DNA of 64,000 nt. Origin: CAZRUA01 sp964603125 (GTDB taxonomy: Bacteria; Bacteroidota; Bacteroidia; B-17B0; Aurantibacillaceae). The notes beneath the pieces were generated by a model, which saw only the letters and a list, made by a program, of their open reading frames with translations, was not told the origin of the DNA and ran no database searches. Positions 19,616-27,786 of the stretch are shown here, piece by piece. A program made the position numbers and the translations under genes. Every line of letters begins with the position of its first letter. The stretch's first letter is position 1. The stretch is taken from NCBI GenBank assembly GCA_964603125.1, contig CAZRUA010000003.1, positions 13,285-77,284 of the forward strand, written 5' to 3'.

Positions 19616-20755
19616 TTATGCTAATACCGAGCGTGAAATTACAATTCTTTGCACCTCACTTGTTCCTTCGTAAATTTGAGTAATCTTCGCATCACGCATT
19701 AAACGCTCTACGTGGTATTCTTTTACATAACCGTATCCACCATGTATTTGAACAGCTTCTGTGGTAACCCACATTGCAGTTTCTGAAGCAAACACCTTTG
19801 CCATAGCACTTGCTTGGTCAAAGTTTTGGTGTTGATCTTTTAACCAAGCTGCTTTTAAACACATTAAACGAGCAGCTTCAATTCGTGTAGCCATATCAGC
19901 TAATTTAAATTGAATAATTTGGTGTTGATTAATTGTTTTACCAAATGCTTTACGCTCTTTTGAATAGGCTAATGCTAATTCATAAGCACCACTTGCTATT
20001 CCTAATGCTTGAGATGCAATACCAATTCTACCACCTGATAAAACTTTCATTGCGAATTTAAATCCAAAACCTTCTTCACCAATTCGGTTAGCTTTTGGAA
20101 CTTTTACATTGTCAAACATTAAGCTATGTGTATCACTAGCGCGAATACCCATTTTATTTTCTTTTGGTCCAACTGTAAATCCAGGCATTCCTTTTTCTAC
20201 AATTAAACAGTTAATTCCTTTGTGTCCAGCCTCAACATTTGTTTGAGCCATTACTAAGTAAACTGATGCACTGTTACCATTGGTAATCCAGTTTTTTGTA
20301 CCACTTAATAAATAATGATCACCATTATCAATTGCTAAAGTTTTTTGAGATGTAGCATCACTTCCAGCTTCTGGTTCTGATAAGCAAAATGCACCAATAA
20401 TTTCTCCCTTAGCTAAAGGCACTAAATATTTTTGTTTTTGTTCTTCTGTTCCAAAATATTCTAGTCCCCAACAAACTAAACTATTGTTAACCGACATAAC
20501 TACTGAGCAAGAAGCATCAACTTTCGAAATTTCTTCCATCGCTAAAACGTAAGAAATAGCGTCCATTCCGCCTCCACCGTATTTAGGATCAACCATCATT
20601 CCCATAAAACCAAGTTCGCCCATTTGCTTAACTTCGTTTGTTGGAAAATTTTGTAATTCATCACGCTCAATAACGCCTGGTTTTAAAACATCATTCGCAA
20701 AATCGCGTGCTGCTTTTTGAATCATTAAGTGCTCTTCTGAAAGTTGAAATAACAT
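19616..20755 (-). CDS. Acyl-CoA dehydrogenase, short-chain (butyryl-CoA) type
   Basis: A 379-residue flavoprotein with all family landmarks: GAFCLSEPEAGSDA (FAD/substrate loop), the KNWITNG strand, RIGIASQALGIA, KAFGKTINQHQIIQFKLADMA, and near the C terminus QIYEGTSEVQRIVISR, with the catalytic base at about Glu363. It oxidises acyl-CoA to trans-2-enoyl-CoA in the cytoplasm, passing electrons to electron-transfer flavoprotein. Length and Glu position match the short-chain/butyryl class; exact chain preference is inferred. It is an isolated gene ending at a shared terminator. Confidence 0.93.
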   Translation of the reverse strand: MLFQLSEEHLMIQKAARDFANDVLKPGVIERDELQNFPTNEVKQMGELGFMGMMVDPKYGGGGMDAISYVLAMEEISKVDASCSVVMSVNNSLVCWGLEYFGTEEQKQKYLVPLAKGEIIGAFCLSEPEAGSDATSQKTLAIDNGDHYLLSGTKNWITNGNSASVYLVMAQTNVEAGHKGINCLIVEKGMPGFTVGPKENKMGIRASDTHSLMFDNVKVPKANRIGEEGFGFKFAMKVLSGGRIGIASQALGIASGAYELALAYSKERKAFGKTINQHQIIQFKLADMATRIEAARLMCLKAAWLKDQHQNFDQASAMAKVFASETAMWVTTEAVQIHGGYGYVKEYHVERLMRDAKITQIYEGTSEVQRIVISRSVLA

Positions 20756-20879
20756 AGTATATAGTTTTAAGAATTATTAAAAAACTGAATTGTAAAAGAT
20801 TGTCAAAAATAACAAGATATTTATCAAATAAAAACTACTTTAGCCTAATAAATTACTTTTTTTAAGTAATATTTATATT

Positions 20880-21947
20880 ATGTTGAGAAACAAATATTTA
20901 ATACTTGGGTTAATGTCAGGAACTTCGCTGGATGGACTTGATTTAGCTTTTTGTGAGTTTGAATTCAAGTACGACAAATGGACCAAAAAAATCATTAAAG
21001 CAAAGACTTTTCATTACAAAGATGATTGGAAGAATTGGTTGGGCTATGCTCAAAATTATTCGGCTCCATTATTTTGGAAATTACATGTTGATTATGGAAA
21101 ATATTTAGCTTCTCAATGCAATGATTTTATTCAAGAAACAGGTATTACACCTATGTATATTTCTTCGCATGGGCATACAGTTTTTCATCAGCCAAATAAT
21201 GGTTTTACCTGTCAAATAGGCGATGGGGCAAGTATTGCAGCTTTAACAGGTGTTAGTACGATATGTGATTTTAGAAGTATGGATGTTGCTCTTGGCGGGC
21301 AAGGTGCGCCTTTGGTGCCAATTGGTGATGAGTTGTTGTTTAATGAGTTTGATGCTTGTTTAAACATTGGAGGAATAGCTAATATTTCATTTAATAGAAA
21401 TGACAAACGTATTGCATTTGATATTTGTGAAGCTAATATTGTTTTTAACTCCATTGCAAGTAGCTTGGGAATGAGCTATGATAAAGATGGGGATTTGGCT
21501 CGAAAAGGAAGTAGTAATAAGGACTTGTTGAGTGAACTAAAGGCTTTAGATTATTATCAGCTTTCGTATCCAAAATCTCTGGGACGAGAATGGATAGAAA
21601 ATGTTTATCAACCTATATTGAATAAGGAAAAGAATGAAAAGGCAAAGATGCGAACGAGTGTTGAAAATTGTGCTTTTCAGATAGCTAAAGTTTTGAATGA
21701 AAATGGGATTAAGAATGTTCTTTTAACTGGAGGAGGAACCTACAATACTTTTTTGGTAGAACGAATTAAGGCCAATACTCAATGTGAGGTGGTGGTTCCA
21801 AATAATGAATTAGTAGAATTTAAGGAAGCATTGATTTTTGCTTTTTTAGGTTTGTTAAGAGTTGAAGAATTGAGCAATGCCTTATCAAGTGTAACAGGAG
21901 CAACTGCAAATAGTTGTGGTGGCGCTATTTATTATTCAAAAAAGTAA
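20880..21947 (+). CDS. anmK: Anhydro-N-acetylmuramic acid kinase
   Basis: A 355-residue protein starting with the phosphate-binding signature GLMSGTSLDGLDLA. It also has SSHGHTVFHQP, CDFRSMDVALGGQGAPLVPIGDELL, CLNIGGIANIS and LLTGGGTYN, all standard for AnmK. The enzyme phosphorylates and opens 1,6-anhydroMurNAc to MurNAc-6-phosphate in cell-wall recycling. A short inverted repeat (ATTACTT ... AAGTAAT) and a TACTTTAG box at 20836-20843 precede the ATG, but no -33 element was found at the right distance. fluC follows 4 bases after the stop. Confidence 0.95.
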   Translation: MLRNKYLILGLMSGTSLDGLDLAFCEFEFKYDKWTKKIIKAKTFHYKDDWKNWLGYAQNYSAPLFWKLHVDYGKYLASQCNDFIQETGITPMYISSHGHTVFHQPNNGFTCQIGDGASIAALTGVSTICDFRSMDVALGGQGAPLVPIGDELLFNEFDACLNIGGIANISFNRNDKRIAFDICEANIVFNSIASSLGMSYDKDGDLARKGSSNKDLLSELKALDYYQLSYPKSLGREWIENVYQPILNKEKNEKAKMRTSVENCAFQIAKVLNENGIKNVLLTGGGTYNTFLVERIKANTQCEVVVPNNELVEFKEALIFAFLGLLRVEELSNALSSVTGATANSCGGAIYYSKK

Positions 21948-21951
21948 GAGA

Positions 21952-22314
21952 ATGCAATATCTGTATGTTTTTATTGGTAGTGGTTTAGGCGGATTACTGA
22001 GATTTGTAATAGGTTTGGTAAGTTCTAGGCTTATTCAATCCTCTTTTCCTTATAGTACGCTATTTTCAAATGGAATCAGCTGTTTAATATTTGCTTTAAT
22101 TCTGTATTTCTTTCAACAAAAGGAGCAAGTTCCAGATAACCTACGTTTTTTTGTTTTAGTAGGTATTTGTGGTGGATTAAGTACTTTTTCAACTTTTAGT
22201 GCCGAAAGTGTTGAATTAATAAAAAATGGAAATACAATTTTGGCTCTTATTAATGTTACCATCAGCATAGGGATATGCTTTGGATTGCTTTATTTTATTG
22301 GGATTAGAAAATAA
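21952..22314 (+). CDS. fluC: Fluoride channel FluC/CrcB
   Basis: A 120-residue membrane protein with four hydrophobic helices and the family motifs GSGLGGLLRF near the N terminus and GGLSTFSTFSAE in helix 3 (the Phe-box and Na-site region). The ATG at 21952, four bases after the anmK stop, is chosen over an in-frame upstream start at 21916 because that one overlaps anmK and adds residues not typical of the family. FluC dimers export fluoride. The usual Asn-x-x-Gly of helix 2 reads SNGISC here, a mild deviation. No fluoride riboswitch was recognised. Confidence 0.88.
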   Translation: MQYLYVFIGSGLGGLLRFVIGLVSSRLIQSSFPYSTLFSNGISCLIFALILYFFQQKEQVPDNLRFFVLVGICGGLSTFSTFSAESVELIKNGNTILALINVTISIGICFGLLYFIGIRK

Positions 22315-22346
22315 TTTGGAGAATTAATTGTATATACATATATTTG
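22315..22346 (+). promoter_or_regulatory. Candidate promoter for the YceI gene
   Basis: TTTG at 22315-22318 directly follows the fluC stop; a 20-base gap and a perfect TATATTTG box at 22339-22346 follow. The ATG is 27 bases further. Confidence 0.6.
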
Positions 22347-22372
22347 TACCCTAATTCATAAACAAACCAAAA

Positions 22373-22963
22373 ATGAAAGCAATAAAATTAACAATCGCAG
22401 CATTAGTATTATCAGCTGCAAGTGCAGTAGCACAAACAAACTGGAACGTTGATCCGTCTCACAGTAAATTAGGTTTTTCTATCACTCACATGATGGTAGC
22501 GGAAACTGAAGGTAAATTCAACACTTACGAAGCTAAAGTTTCTTCAAAAACTGAAACAGATTTTACAGGTGGAAGCATTGAGTTTACTATTGACATTAAC
22601 AGTGTTGATACTGATAACGAAAAAAGAGATGGCCACTTAAAAAGTGCTGACTTTTTTGATGCTGAGAAATTTCCAAAAGCAACTTTCAAATCAACTTCAA
22701 TTAAAAAAGTAAAAGGTAATACTTACCAAGTAACAGGTGATGTAACTATTAAAGGTGTAACTAAAACAGTTACTTTAACAGCTAACCACTATGGTAAATC
22801 AGTTAAAGATCCATACGGAATGACAAGAACTGGTTTTAAAATTATGGGTAAAATTAACCGTAAAGATTTTGGAATCACTTGGAATGCTCCATTGGAAGGT
22901 GGCGGAACTGCATTAAGCGATAATGTTAATATCATGATTAACATGGAATTAACTAAAGCATAA
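22373..22963 (+). CDS. YceI-family periplasmic lipid-binding protein
   Basis: A 196-residue protein with a cleavable signal peptide (MKAIKLTIAALVLSAASAVAQ) and the YceI lipocalin-like beta barrel: WNVDPSHSKLGFSITHMMVAETEGKFN, SVDTDNEKRDGHLKSADFFDAEKFPKATFKST and DVTIKGVTKTVTL. Members bind polyisoprenoids or other amphiphiles; the physiological role in Bacteroidota is not settled. It is a monocistronic unit with a clear promoter before and a strong terminator after. Confidence 0.93.
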   Translation: MKAIKLTIAALVLSAASAVAQTNWNVDPSHSKLGFSITHMMVAETEGKFNTYEAKVSSKTETDFTGGSIEFTIDINSVDTDNEKRDGHLKSADFFDAEKFPKATFKSTSIKKVKGNTYQVTGDVTIKGVTKTVTLTANHYGKSVKDPYGMTRTGFKIMGKINRKDFGITWNAPLEGGGTALSDNVNIMINMELTKA

Positions 22964-22986
22964 TAGTCTCAATGATTATTAAAACT

Positions 22987-23020
22987 GAAAGAGCCACATT
23001 ATTGTGGCTCTTTTGTTTTT
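22987..23020 (+). terminator. Intrinsic terminator after the YceI gene
   Basis: An 11-base-pair stem AAAGAGCCACA (22987-22997) / TGTGGCTCTTT (23002-23012) with a 4-base loop, followed by a T-rich tract. Confidence 0.9.
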
Positions 23021-23068
23021 TTTAACATATCCAACAAAATAAAATCAGTATATTTGAGTATTGTTAAA

Positions 23069-23728
23069 ATGAACAAACTTTTTTTTATATCTCTTTTTTT
23101 AGTCTGCAATTTATTTTCATTTGCTCAGACGAAAGTATCTAAAACAACTCCAAAAACTACTCAAGCAACAACTAAAAAATTAGTGCAACTTTCGGGTATT
23201 GTTGTAGAAGGAGATAGTTTAAAACCAGTAGCCTTTAGCGCTGTCGTAGTTAAAAACACAACTCGCGGAACAATAACCGATGGAAATGGTTTTTTTACGC
23301 TAGTTGTTGAACCTGGACAAGTTCTACAATTTGTTACATTAGGTTACAAAGACGCGTTTTACACAATGGCAGACACAATAACCGTAAATAATTTTTCGAT
23401 AGTTCAAGTTTTAAGACCAGATACAATTTTACTTAAAACAGTTGTGGTTAAAGCTTATATGAGTAAGGAGGAATTGAAACATGCCTTTTTAAATTTTGAT
23501 GTTCCAAGAACAGATTTAGATAATGCAGAAAAGAATTTGGCTGCTGAAGAAATGCGTGAATTGGTAAAAGGAATTAGTACTGATGCTCAAGGAAATTACC
23601 GTTATGCCATGCAACAAAAATACAGCCAAATGGTGTATCGCGGAGCTGCTCCAAATCAGCTATTAAACCCTTTTGCTTGGGTTAAATTTGTAAAGGCTTT
23701 AAAGGCTGGAAAGCTCAAAATTCAATAA
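23069..23728 (+). CDS. Carboxypeptidase-regulatory-like domain protein, secreted
   Basis: A 219-residue protein with signal peptide (ending FSFAQ), a Thr/Lys-rich linker and one CarboxypepD_reg-like domain (LSGIVVEGDSLKPVAFSAVVVKNTTRGTITDGNGFFTLVVEPG), the fold found at the N terminus of SusC-type receptors but here standing alone. The remaining ~85 residues are charged and helical (EEMRELVKGISTDAQGNYRYAMQQKYS). The start is placed at ATG 23069 rather than the in-frame TTG 23054, because a TATATTTG box at 23049-23056 overlaps that TTG. Function unknown; an envelope location is inferred. Confidence 0.8.
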   Translation: MNKLFFISLFLVCNLFSFAQTKVSKTTPKTTQATTKKLVQLSGIVVEGDSLKPVAFSAVVVKNTTRGTITDGNGFFTLVVEPGQVLQFVTLGYKDAFYTMADTITVNNFSIVQVLRPDTILLKTVVVKAYMSKEELKHAFLNFDVPRTDLDNAEKNLAAEEMRELVKGISTDAQGNYRYAMQQKYSQMVYRGAAPNQLLNPFAWVKFVKALKAGKLKIQ

Positions 23729-23906
23729 AATTGCCGAACAAAGTCCTAGAAATATTTGTTGGGATTGTTGAGTGTATTGGAATCCTATTAGAGATTTTAG
23801 TTTCTATTATATGATTTTATCAAATAAATTAGGATAAAAAGAACTGTAATAACTGTTTTTTCTAAGGCACTTTTCCCGAAATTTGTGTAAACCTTAAATT
23901 AAAACT

Positions 23907-24782
23907 ATGATAAAAAAACTACTAATTATCGCAGGTTGTGCTTTAACAACATTTTCAAACGCACAACAAAATTTGGATTTTGAAACTTGGGGAGGAGTAG
24001 GTCCTTCAGCAGATTGGACAGCGCAATTTGCTTTATTTGCAGCTGGTTCAGTTACCCAAGAAACTGCAAACCCTTCACAAGGAGCTTCTGCAGCTAAATT
24101 ACAGACTGTAAATTGTGCATTTTGTGGATTTTTTAGTTTGCCTACAACAATGCCTGGATTAATTCAAATGAAAGTGCCTTATACAAATCGTCCTATTAGT
24201 ATGACCTATGATTACAGAGGTTATATTGAAACAAATGACGAAGCATTAGTTTTTGCAGCGCTTACAAGATGGGATACAATAACAAATTCAGCTGATTTTA
24301 TCGGGCAGGCAATTATGCAATACCCTGGTATGCTAAATTTTACTTCTTGGCAAAACGAGAGTGTTAATTTTCAGTATAATCCTGGTACACCAGATACCTT
24401 GACAATTATTGTTATATCTAGTGATTCATTGGCTATTACTGGTTCTGGATTACCAGATACTTATCAAAGTACAAATACTAATTTCTATATTGATAATATG
24501 CAATTAGTATTGCCAGTTGGTATTAAAGAGAATATCAATTTATCAACTTATCGTTTATTCCCTAACCCTGCTAATGATAAATTTACTGTAGCTACTTCAG
24601 ATGCTAGTGCTGAAAAAGTAAAAATATTTGATGTAACAGGACGTTTAGTTGGAACTTATGATTTAGAAGATAAAAAAGTAAATGTTTCTACTGAGAATTA
24701 TTCGAACGGAATGTATATCTATTCTATTTACGATGCTAACAATAAAGTATTACACACAAGTAAATTTAATGTTGCTAAGTAA
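23907..24782 (+). CDS. Secreted protein with T9SS type A sorting domain
   Basis: A 291-residue protein with signal peptide (ending TFSNAQ), an N-terminal domain beginning LDFETWGGVGPSADWT that resembles the jelly-roll carbohydrate-binding-like domain common in Bacteroidota secreted proteins, and a type A T9SS tail (YRLFPNPANDKFTVAT ... NGMYIYSIYDANN). It is predicted to be surface-exposed. A gap of 178 bases precedes it and a strong bidirectional terminator follows. No catalytic motif was seen. Confidence 0.83.
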   Translation: MIKKLLIIAGCALTTFSNAQQNLDFETWGGVGPSADWTAQFALFAAGSVTQETANPSQGASAAKLQTVNCAFCGFFSLPTTMPGLIQMKVPYTNRPISMTYDYRGYIETNDEALVFAALTRWDTITNSADFIGQAIMQYPGMLNFTSWQNESVNFQYNPGTPDTLTIIVISSDSLAITGSGLPDTYQSTNTNFYIDNMQLVLPVGIKENINLSTYRLFPNPANDKFTVATSDASAEKVKIFDVTGRLVGTYDLEDKKVNVSTENYSNGMYIYSIYDANNKVLHTSKFNVAK

Positions 24783-24800
24783 TTAGTTAGTGAAGTTATA

Positions 24801-24833
24801 AAAAAGGCGAGTAATTTTTTACTCGCCTTTTTT
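24801..24833. terminator. Bidirectional intrinsic terminator between convergent genes
   Basis: Stem GGCGAGT (24806-24812) / ACTCGCC (24821-24827), flanked by A5 and T6 runs. It lies between the plus-strand T9SS gene and the minus-strand MBOAT gene. Confidence 0.9.
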
Positions 24834-24839
24834 ATTGTA

Positions 24840-26555
24840 TTAAAACTGAAAGTAAATAAATGGTTGCATTCCGCTGCTAATGGCTTGATACAAACCTATA
24901 ACAAAAACCACAACGGTTAATGCTAAAGCGGGTAAAGGTAAATTGGCGAAGGCTGCTCGGTATCTTTCTTTTGCCTTTTCAGGAATCCAGTGAATGGAAT
25001 AACCAAGTAATACAATACCCAATACTAAGCTATATCCTTTAATAATATCAAAAAACAATTCTGCTCCAAAGTGGTTATATATCCTATCAAAAAATGTTTC
25101 TAGTTTTTGTTGTGGGTTTTCTTTCACACTTCCAAACCTAAACCATATACGCGTAAAACTTATGAATGTAAGTGTGATGAATATATTGATTGGGCGCATT
25201 AATGGTTCATCCGTAACAGACTTCGGCATAATTTTAAGCCATATTTTATGAATCATTAATCCAATACCATTTAAACCTCCCCATATAATAAAAAACCACG
25301 AGCTTCCATGCCACAAGCCTCCCAATAGCATGGTAATGATAATATTAATGTTAGTATCGATTTGTTTTTTTAAGGAGCTAAAAATAACACTTAATGCAAA
25401 TAGTAACATAGCTATTGAACCTATAATTATAGTAGTGGTTAACCACATTTCCTTACTCAGCAATATTACAATTGCACACATCAAAAAGATAATAATGTAA
25501 GAACCCCAACTTCCTTTTTTGTTTCCTCCTAATGGGATATACAAATATTCTTTTAACCAAGATGAAAGAGAAATGTGCCAACGTTGCCAAAACTCACTTG
25601 TGCTTGCCGCTTTGTAGGGCGAGTTGAAATTGGTTTTTAATCTGAATCCAAGTAGTAAAGCTATACCAATTGCCATGTCGGTATAGCCCGAAAAATCAGC
25701 ATAGATCTGAAGTGAGTACGAAAAAATGCCTAGTACACATTCTACACCCGAGTAATAACCTGGGGCTGAAAAAATACGATCAATAAAATTAATAGCTATA
25801 AAATCGGCTAGTATTTTTTTGATTAAACCGTTTACAATCCAAAACAAAGCCATTCCAAATTCAAACCTTGTTAAATTATAGGGTTGATAAATTTGATGAA
25901 TAAACTCATTGGCTTTCACGATTGGTCCAGCCACTAGATGAGGGAAGAAGCAAACAAAAAATCCATAATCCCAAGGGTATTTAACCGGTTTTACTTTTTC
26001 GCGGTACACATCAACAACATAGGAAATGGATTGAAATGTGAAAAAAGAAATTCCAATTGGCAGTATTACTTTGGAAATGTTAAAATCAGTTCCGAAAAAT
26101 GAATTACTAAATTGCGAGAAGTGATTGATGAATGGAATTTTTGTTTCAACCAATTGATTGTAGCTTTCGGTAAAAAAGAAGGCGTACTTAAAATAGCAGA
26201 GCAAACCTAAGTTTAGAATTAAACTAAAGGTTAGTCCGAGTTTCTTTTTCCATTGTTCTTTTGAATTGTGAATAAACCAGCCCCAGCCGAAATCGCTTAA
26301 AATAGTGAAGAGTAGGAGTAGAGTAAAAACTCCGCTCGTTTTGTAATAGAAGAAAATACTTACAAGTAATAAATAAATATTACGAAGTGCAATACGTTTG
26401 TAAACTAAAGCATAAACCAAAAGCACTCCAGCAAAAAACAACCAAAAAATCATTTGAGTGAACACCAATGGTTCATCATTTTGATTATGAGTGAAGAAAC
26501 TAGCGAATTTATTCACTAAAGTACCTTCTTGTATTTTTAACGAATCTAGAGCCAA
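24840..26555 (-). CDS. MBOAT-family O-acyltransferase (AlgI/DltB-like)
   Basis: A 571-residue polytopic protein. Family landmarks are LPIGISFFTFQSISYVVDVYR, FPHLVAGPIVKANEF, YSLQIYADFSGYTDMAIGIALLLGFRL, FNSPYKAASTSEFWQRWHISLSSWLKEYLYIPLGGNKKG and LLGGLWHGSSWFFIIWGGLNG, with the catalytic His at about residue 416. Such proteins move acyl groups across the membrane onto polysaccharides or teichoic acids. It is the last gene of a leftward three-gene unit with two SGNH hydrolases, 10 bases downstream of the nearer one, which points to O-acetylation of an exported glycan. Confidence 0.93.
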   Translation of the reverse strand: MALDSLKIQEGTLVNKFASFFTHNQNDEPLVFTQMIFWLFFAGVLLVYALVYKRIALRNIYLLLVSIFFYYKTSGVFTLLLLFTILSDFGWGWFIHNSKEQWKKKLGLTFSLILNLGLLCYFKYAFFFTESYNQLVETKIPFINHFSQFSNSFFGTDFNISKVILPIGISFFTFQSISYVVDVYREKVKPVKYPWDYGFFVCFFPHLVAGPIVKANEFIHQIYQPYNLTRFEFGMALFWIVNGLIKKILADFIAINFIDRIFSAPGYYSGVECVLGIFSYSLQIYADFSGYTDMAIGIALLLGFRLKTNFNSPYKAASTSEFWQRWHISLSSWLKEYLYIPLGGNKKGSWGSYIIIFLMCAIVILLSKEMWLTTTIIIGSIAMLLFALSVIFSSLKKQIDTNINIIITMLLGGLWHGSSWFFIIWGGLNGIGLMIHKIWLKIMPKSVTDEPLMRPINIFITLTFISFTRIWFRFGSVKENPQQKLETFFDRIYNHFGAELFFDIIKGYSLVLGIVLLGYSIHWIPEKAKERYRAAFANLPLPALALTVVVFVIGLYQAISSGMQPFIYFQF

Positions 26556-26565
26556 AATTTACTTT

Positions 26566-27786
26566 CTATATTTTGCTATTTGATTTATAACTTCTATTTA
26601 TTGCATCCCACATTAAATCTCCAATAATTCCGTAACCTTTAGCAGTAAAATGCACTTTGTCTTTGCGAGCATAACCAGCTTTGTACCATTTGTAAATGCT
26701 TTTGTATCCGCCCATAACTGTGTTTAAATCGTAAACACTGGCGTTGTGTTTTTTTGCTACATCAAATATTACATCCGAACCATAGATTGAATTTTTGTTG
26801 GCTCCTTTTCTGTAAATATAATTATCTGTAATTGTAGTAAATAGAATAGCACAATTGGGATTGATGCGTTTTACAATCATTACTAAACTATCGTAATGAT
26901 TCATGAACTCTTGTCGCGAAAAGTTTTTCCCTTGAGAATCGTTAACACCTAAAGAGAAAATTACTAAATCGGGACTTAAATTACGAAGCTGTGATTCAAA
27001 CAGCTCGCAACGAAGAAAAGATTGAGTAGAAGCGCCATTAGCACCATTAGCACTCATAAAGTATCCTGGAGTGTCGTTTTCGAGACTAAAGCCATATAAA
27101 ACAAAATCTTTATTGATTGTATCTTTTCGTGTTAGAGTGAATTGAACGGAGTCGATGGGTGTTTGAAAAGCAAATAAAGAATAACCTTCTTGCGGAAAAT
27201 CATTTCTTCTGTAATTTGTTCGGAATCGTGAATGTATATTTATTTCAAAACTCGGGTTAAAATTATGAAATACCTTTAGCTGTGTAATCGATTTTAAATT
27301 TTGATTGGTTTCTAATTTGATTCCAAAATCACAGGCGCTATCATTTGAAACCGCAGCAACACCTGCTAAACCAATTTTAGTGCATAGTTCTGTTTTAACG
27401 CTTCTACATCTTTTCCAATTTCCGTTCGAAAAGGTTTTGTAAAAACCTGGGTTGTTTGTTTTTACAATTTGAAATGGAAAAGCAAAAGCACCACCACCTT
27501 GGTAATTATTTAACTGTTGAAAATGTGTTTTTAAAGTTTCTGTCCAGAAGCCCGCTTGCACGTGTGAACCACCAATATGCATGATAGAAACACGACCTGT
27601 TTTTCCCATTTTTAAATCATCCATTTTTTGATAGAACTTTAAAAAATTACTACTGTCGTTGGAGTGAATAATTTTATTGGCATTTAAATTAATAAATGGC
27701 AACGGTGCTTGCGCCAGACTAATCTTAACAATTGATGCAAGAATTAGAAATAAACCTATTTGTTTTATATTGTTTAATTTTTTCAT
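26566..27786 (-). CDS. SGNH/GDSL-type hydrolase or acyltransferase, secreted
   Basis: A 406-residue protein with signal peptide (ending KISLAQ). SGNH blocks are visible: MHIGGSHVQAG (block I, Ser in GGSH), VIFSLGVNDSQG (block III, GxND) and DKVHFTAKGYGIIGDLMW (block V, DxxH). Middle residues form a beta domain like that of the AlgX/PatB type. In MBOAT operons such periplasmic partners either add or remove acetyl groups. Its start codon overlaps the stop of the upstream SGNH gene by one base, and the MBOAT gene follows at 10 bases. Confidence 0.85.
   Translation of the reverse strand: MKKLNNIKQIGLFLILASIVKISLAQAPLPFINLNANKIIHSNDSSNFLKFYQKMDDLKMGKTGRVSIMHIGGSHVQAGFWTETLKTHFQQLNNYQGGGAFAFPFQIVKTNNPGFYKTFSNGNWKRCRSVKTELCTKIGLAGVAAVSNDSACDFGIKLETNQNLKSITQLKVFHNFNPSFEINIHSRFRTNYRRNDFPQEGYSLFAFQTPIDSVQFTLTRKDTINKDFVLYGFSLENDTPGYFMSANGANGASTQSFLRCELFESQLRNLSPDLVIFSLGVNDSQGKNFSRQEFMNHYDSLVMIVKRINPNCAILFTTITDNYIYRKGANKNSIYGSDVIFDVAKKHNASVYDLNTVMGGYKSIYKWYKAGYARKDKVHFTAKGYGIIGDLMWDAINRSYKSNSKI

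Noticed and set aside
20852..20872. Small inverted repeat before anmK as an operator or riboswitch
   Set aside because: It is short and AT-only, with no known riboswitch pattern, so no regulatory claim is made.
21916..21951. Upstream in-frame start for the fluoride channel
   Set aside because: It would overlap anmK and add 12 residues not usual in the family; ATG 21952 with a 4-base gap fits better.
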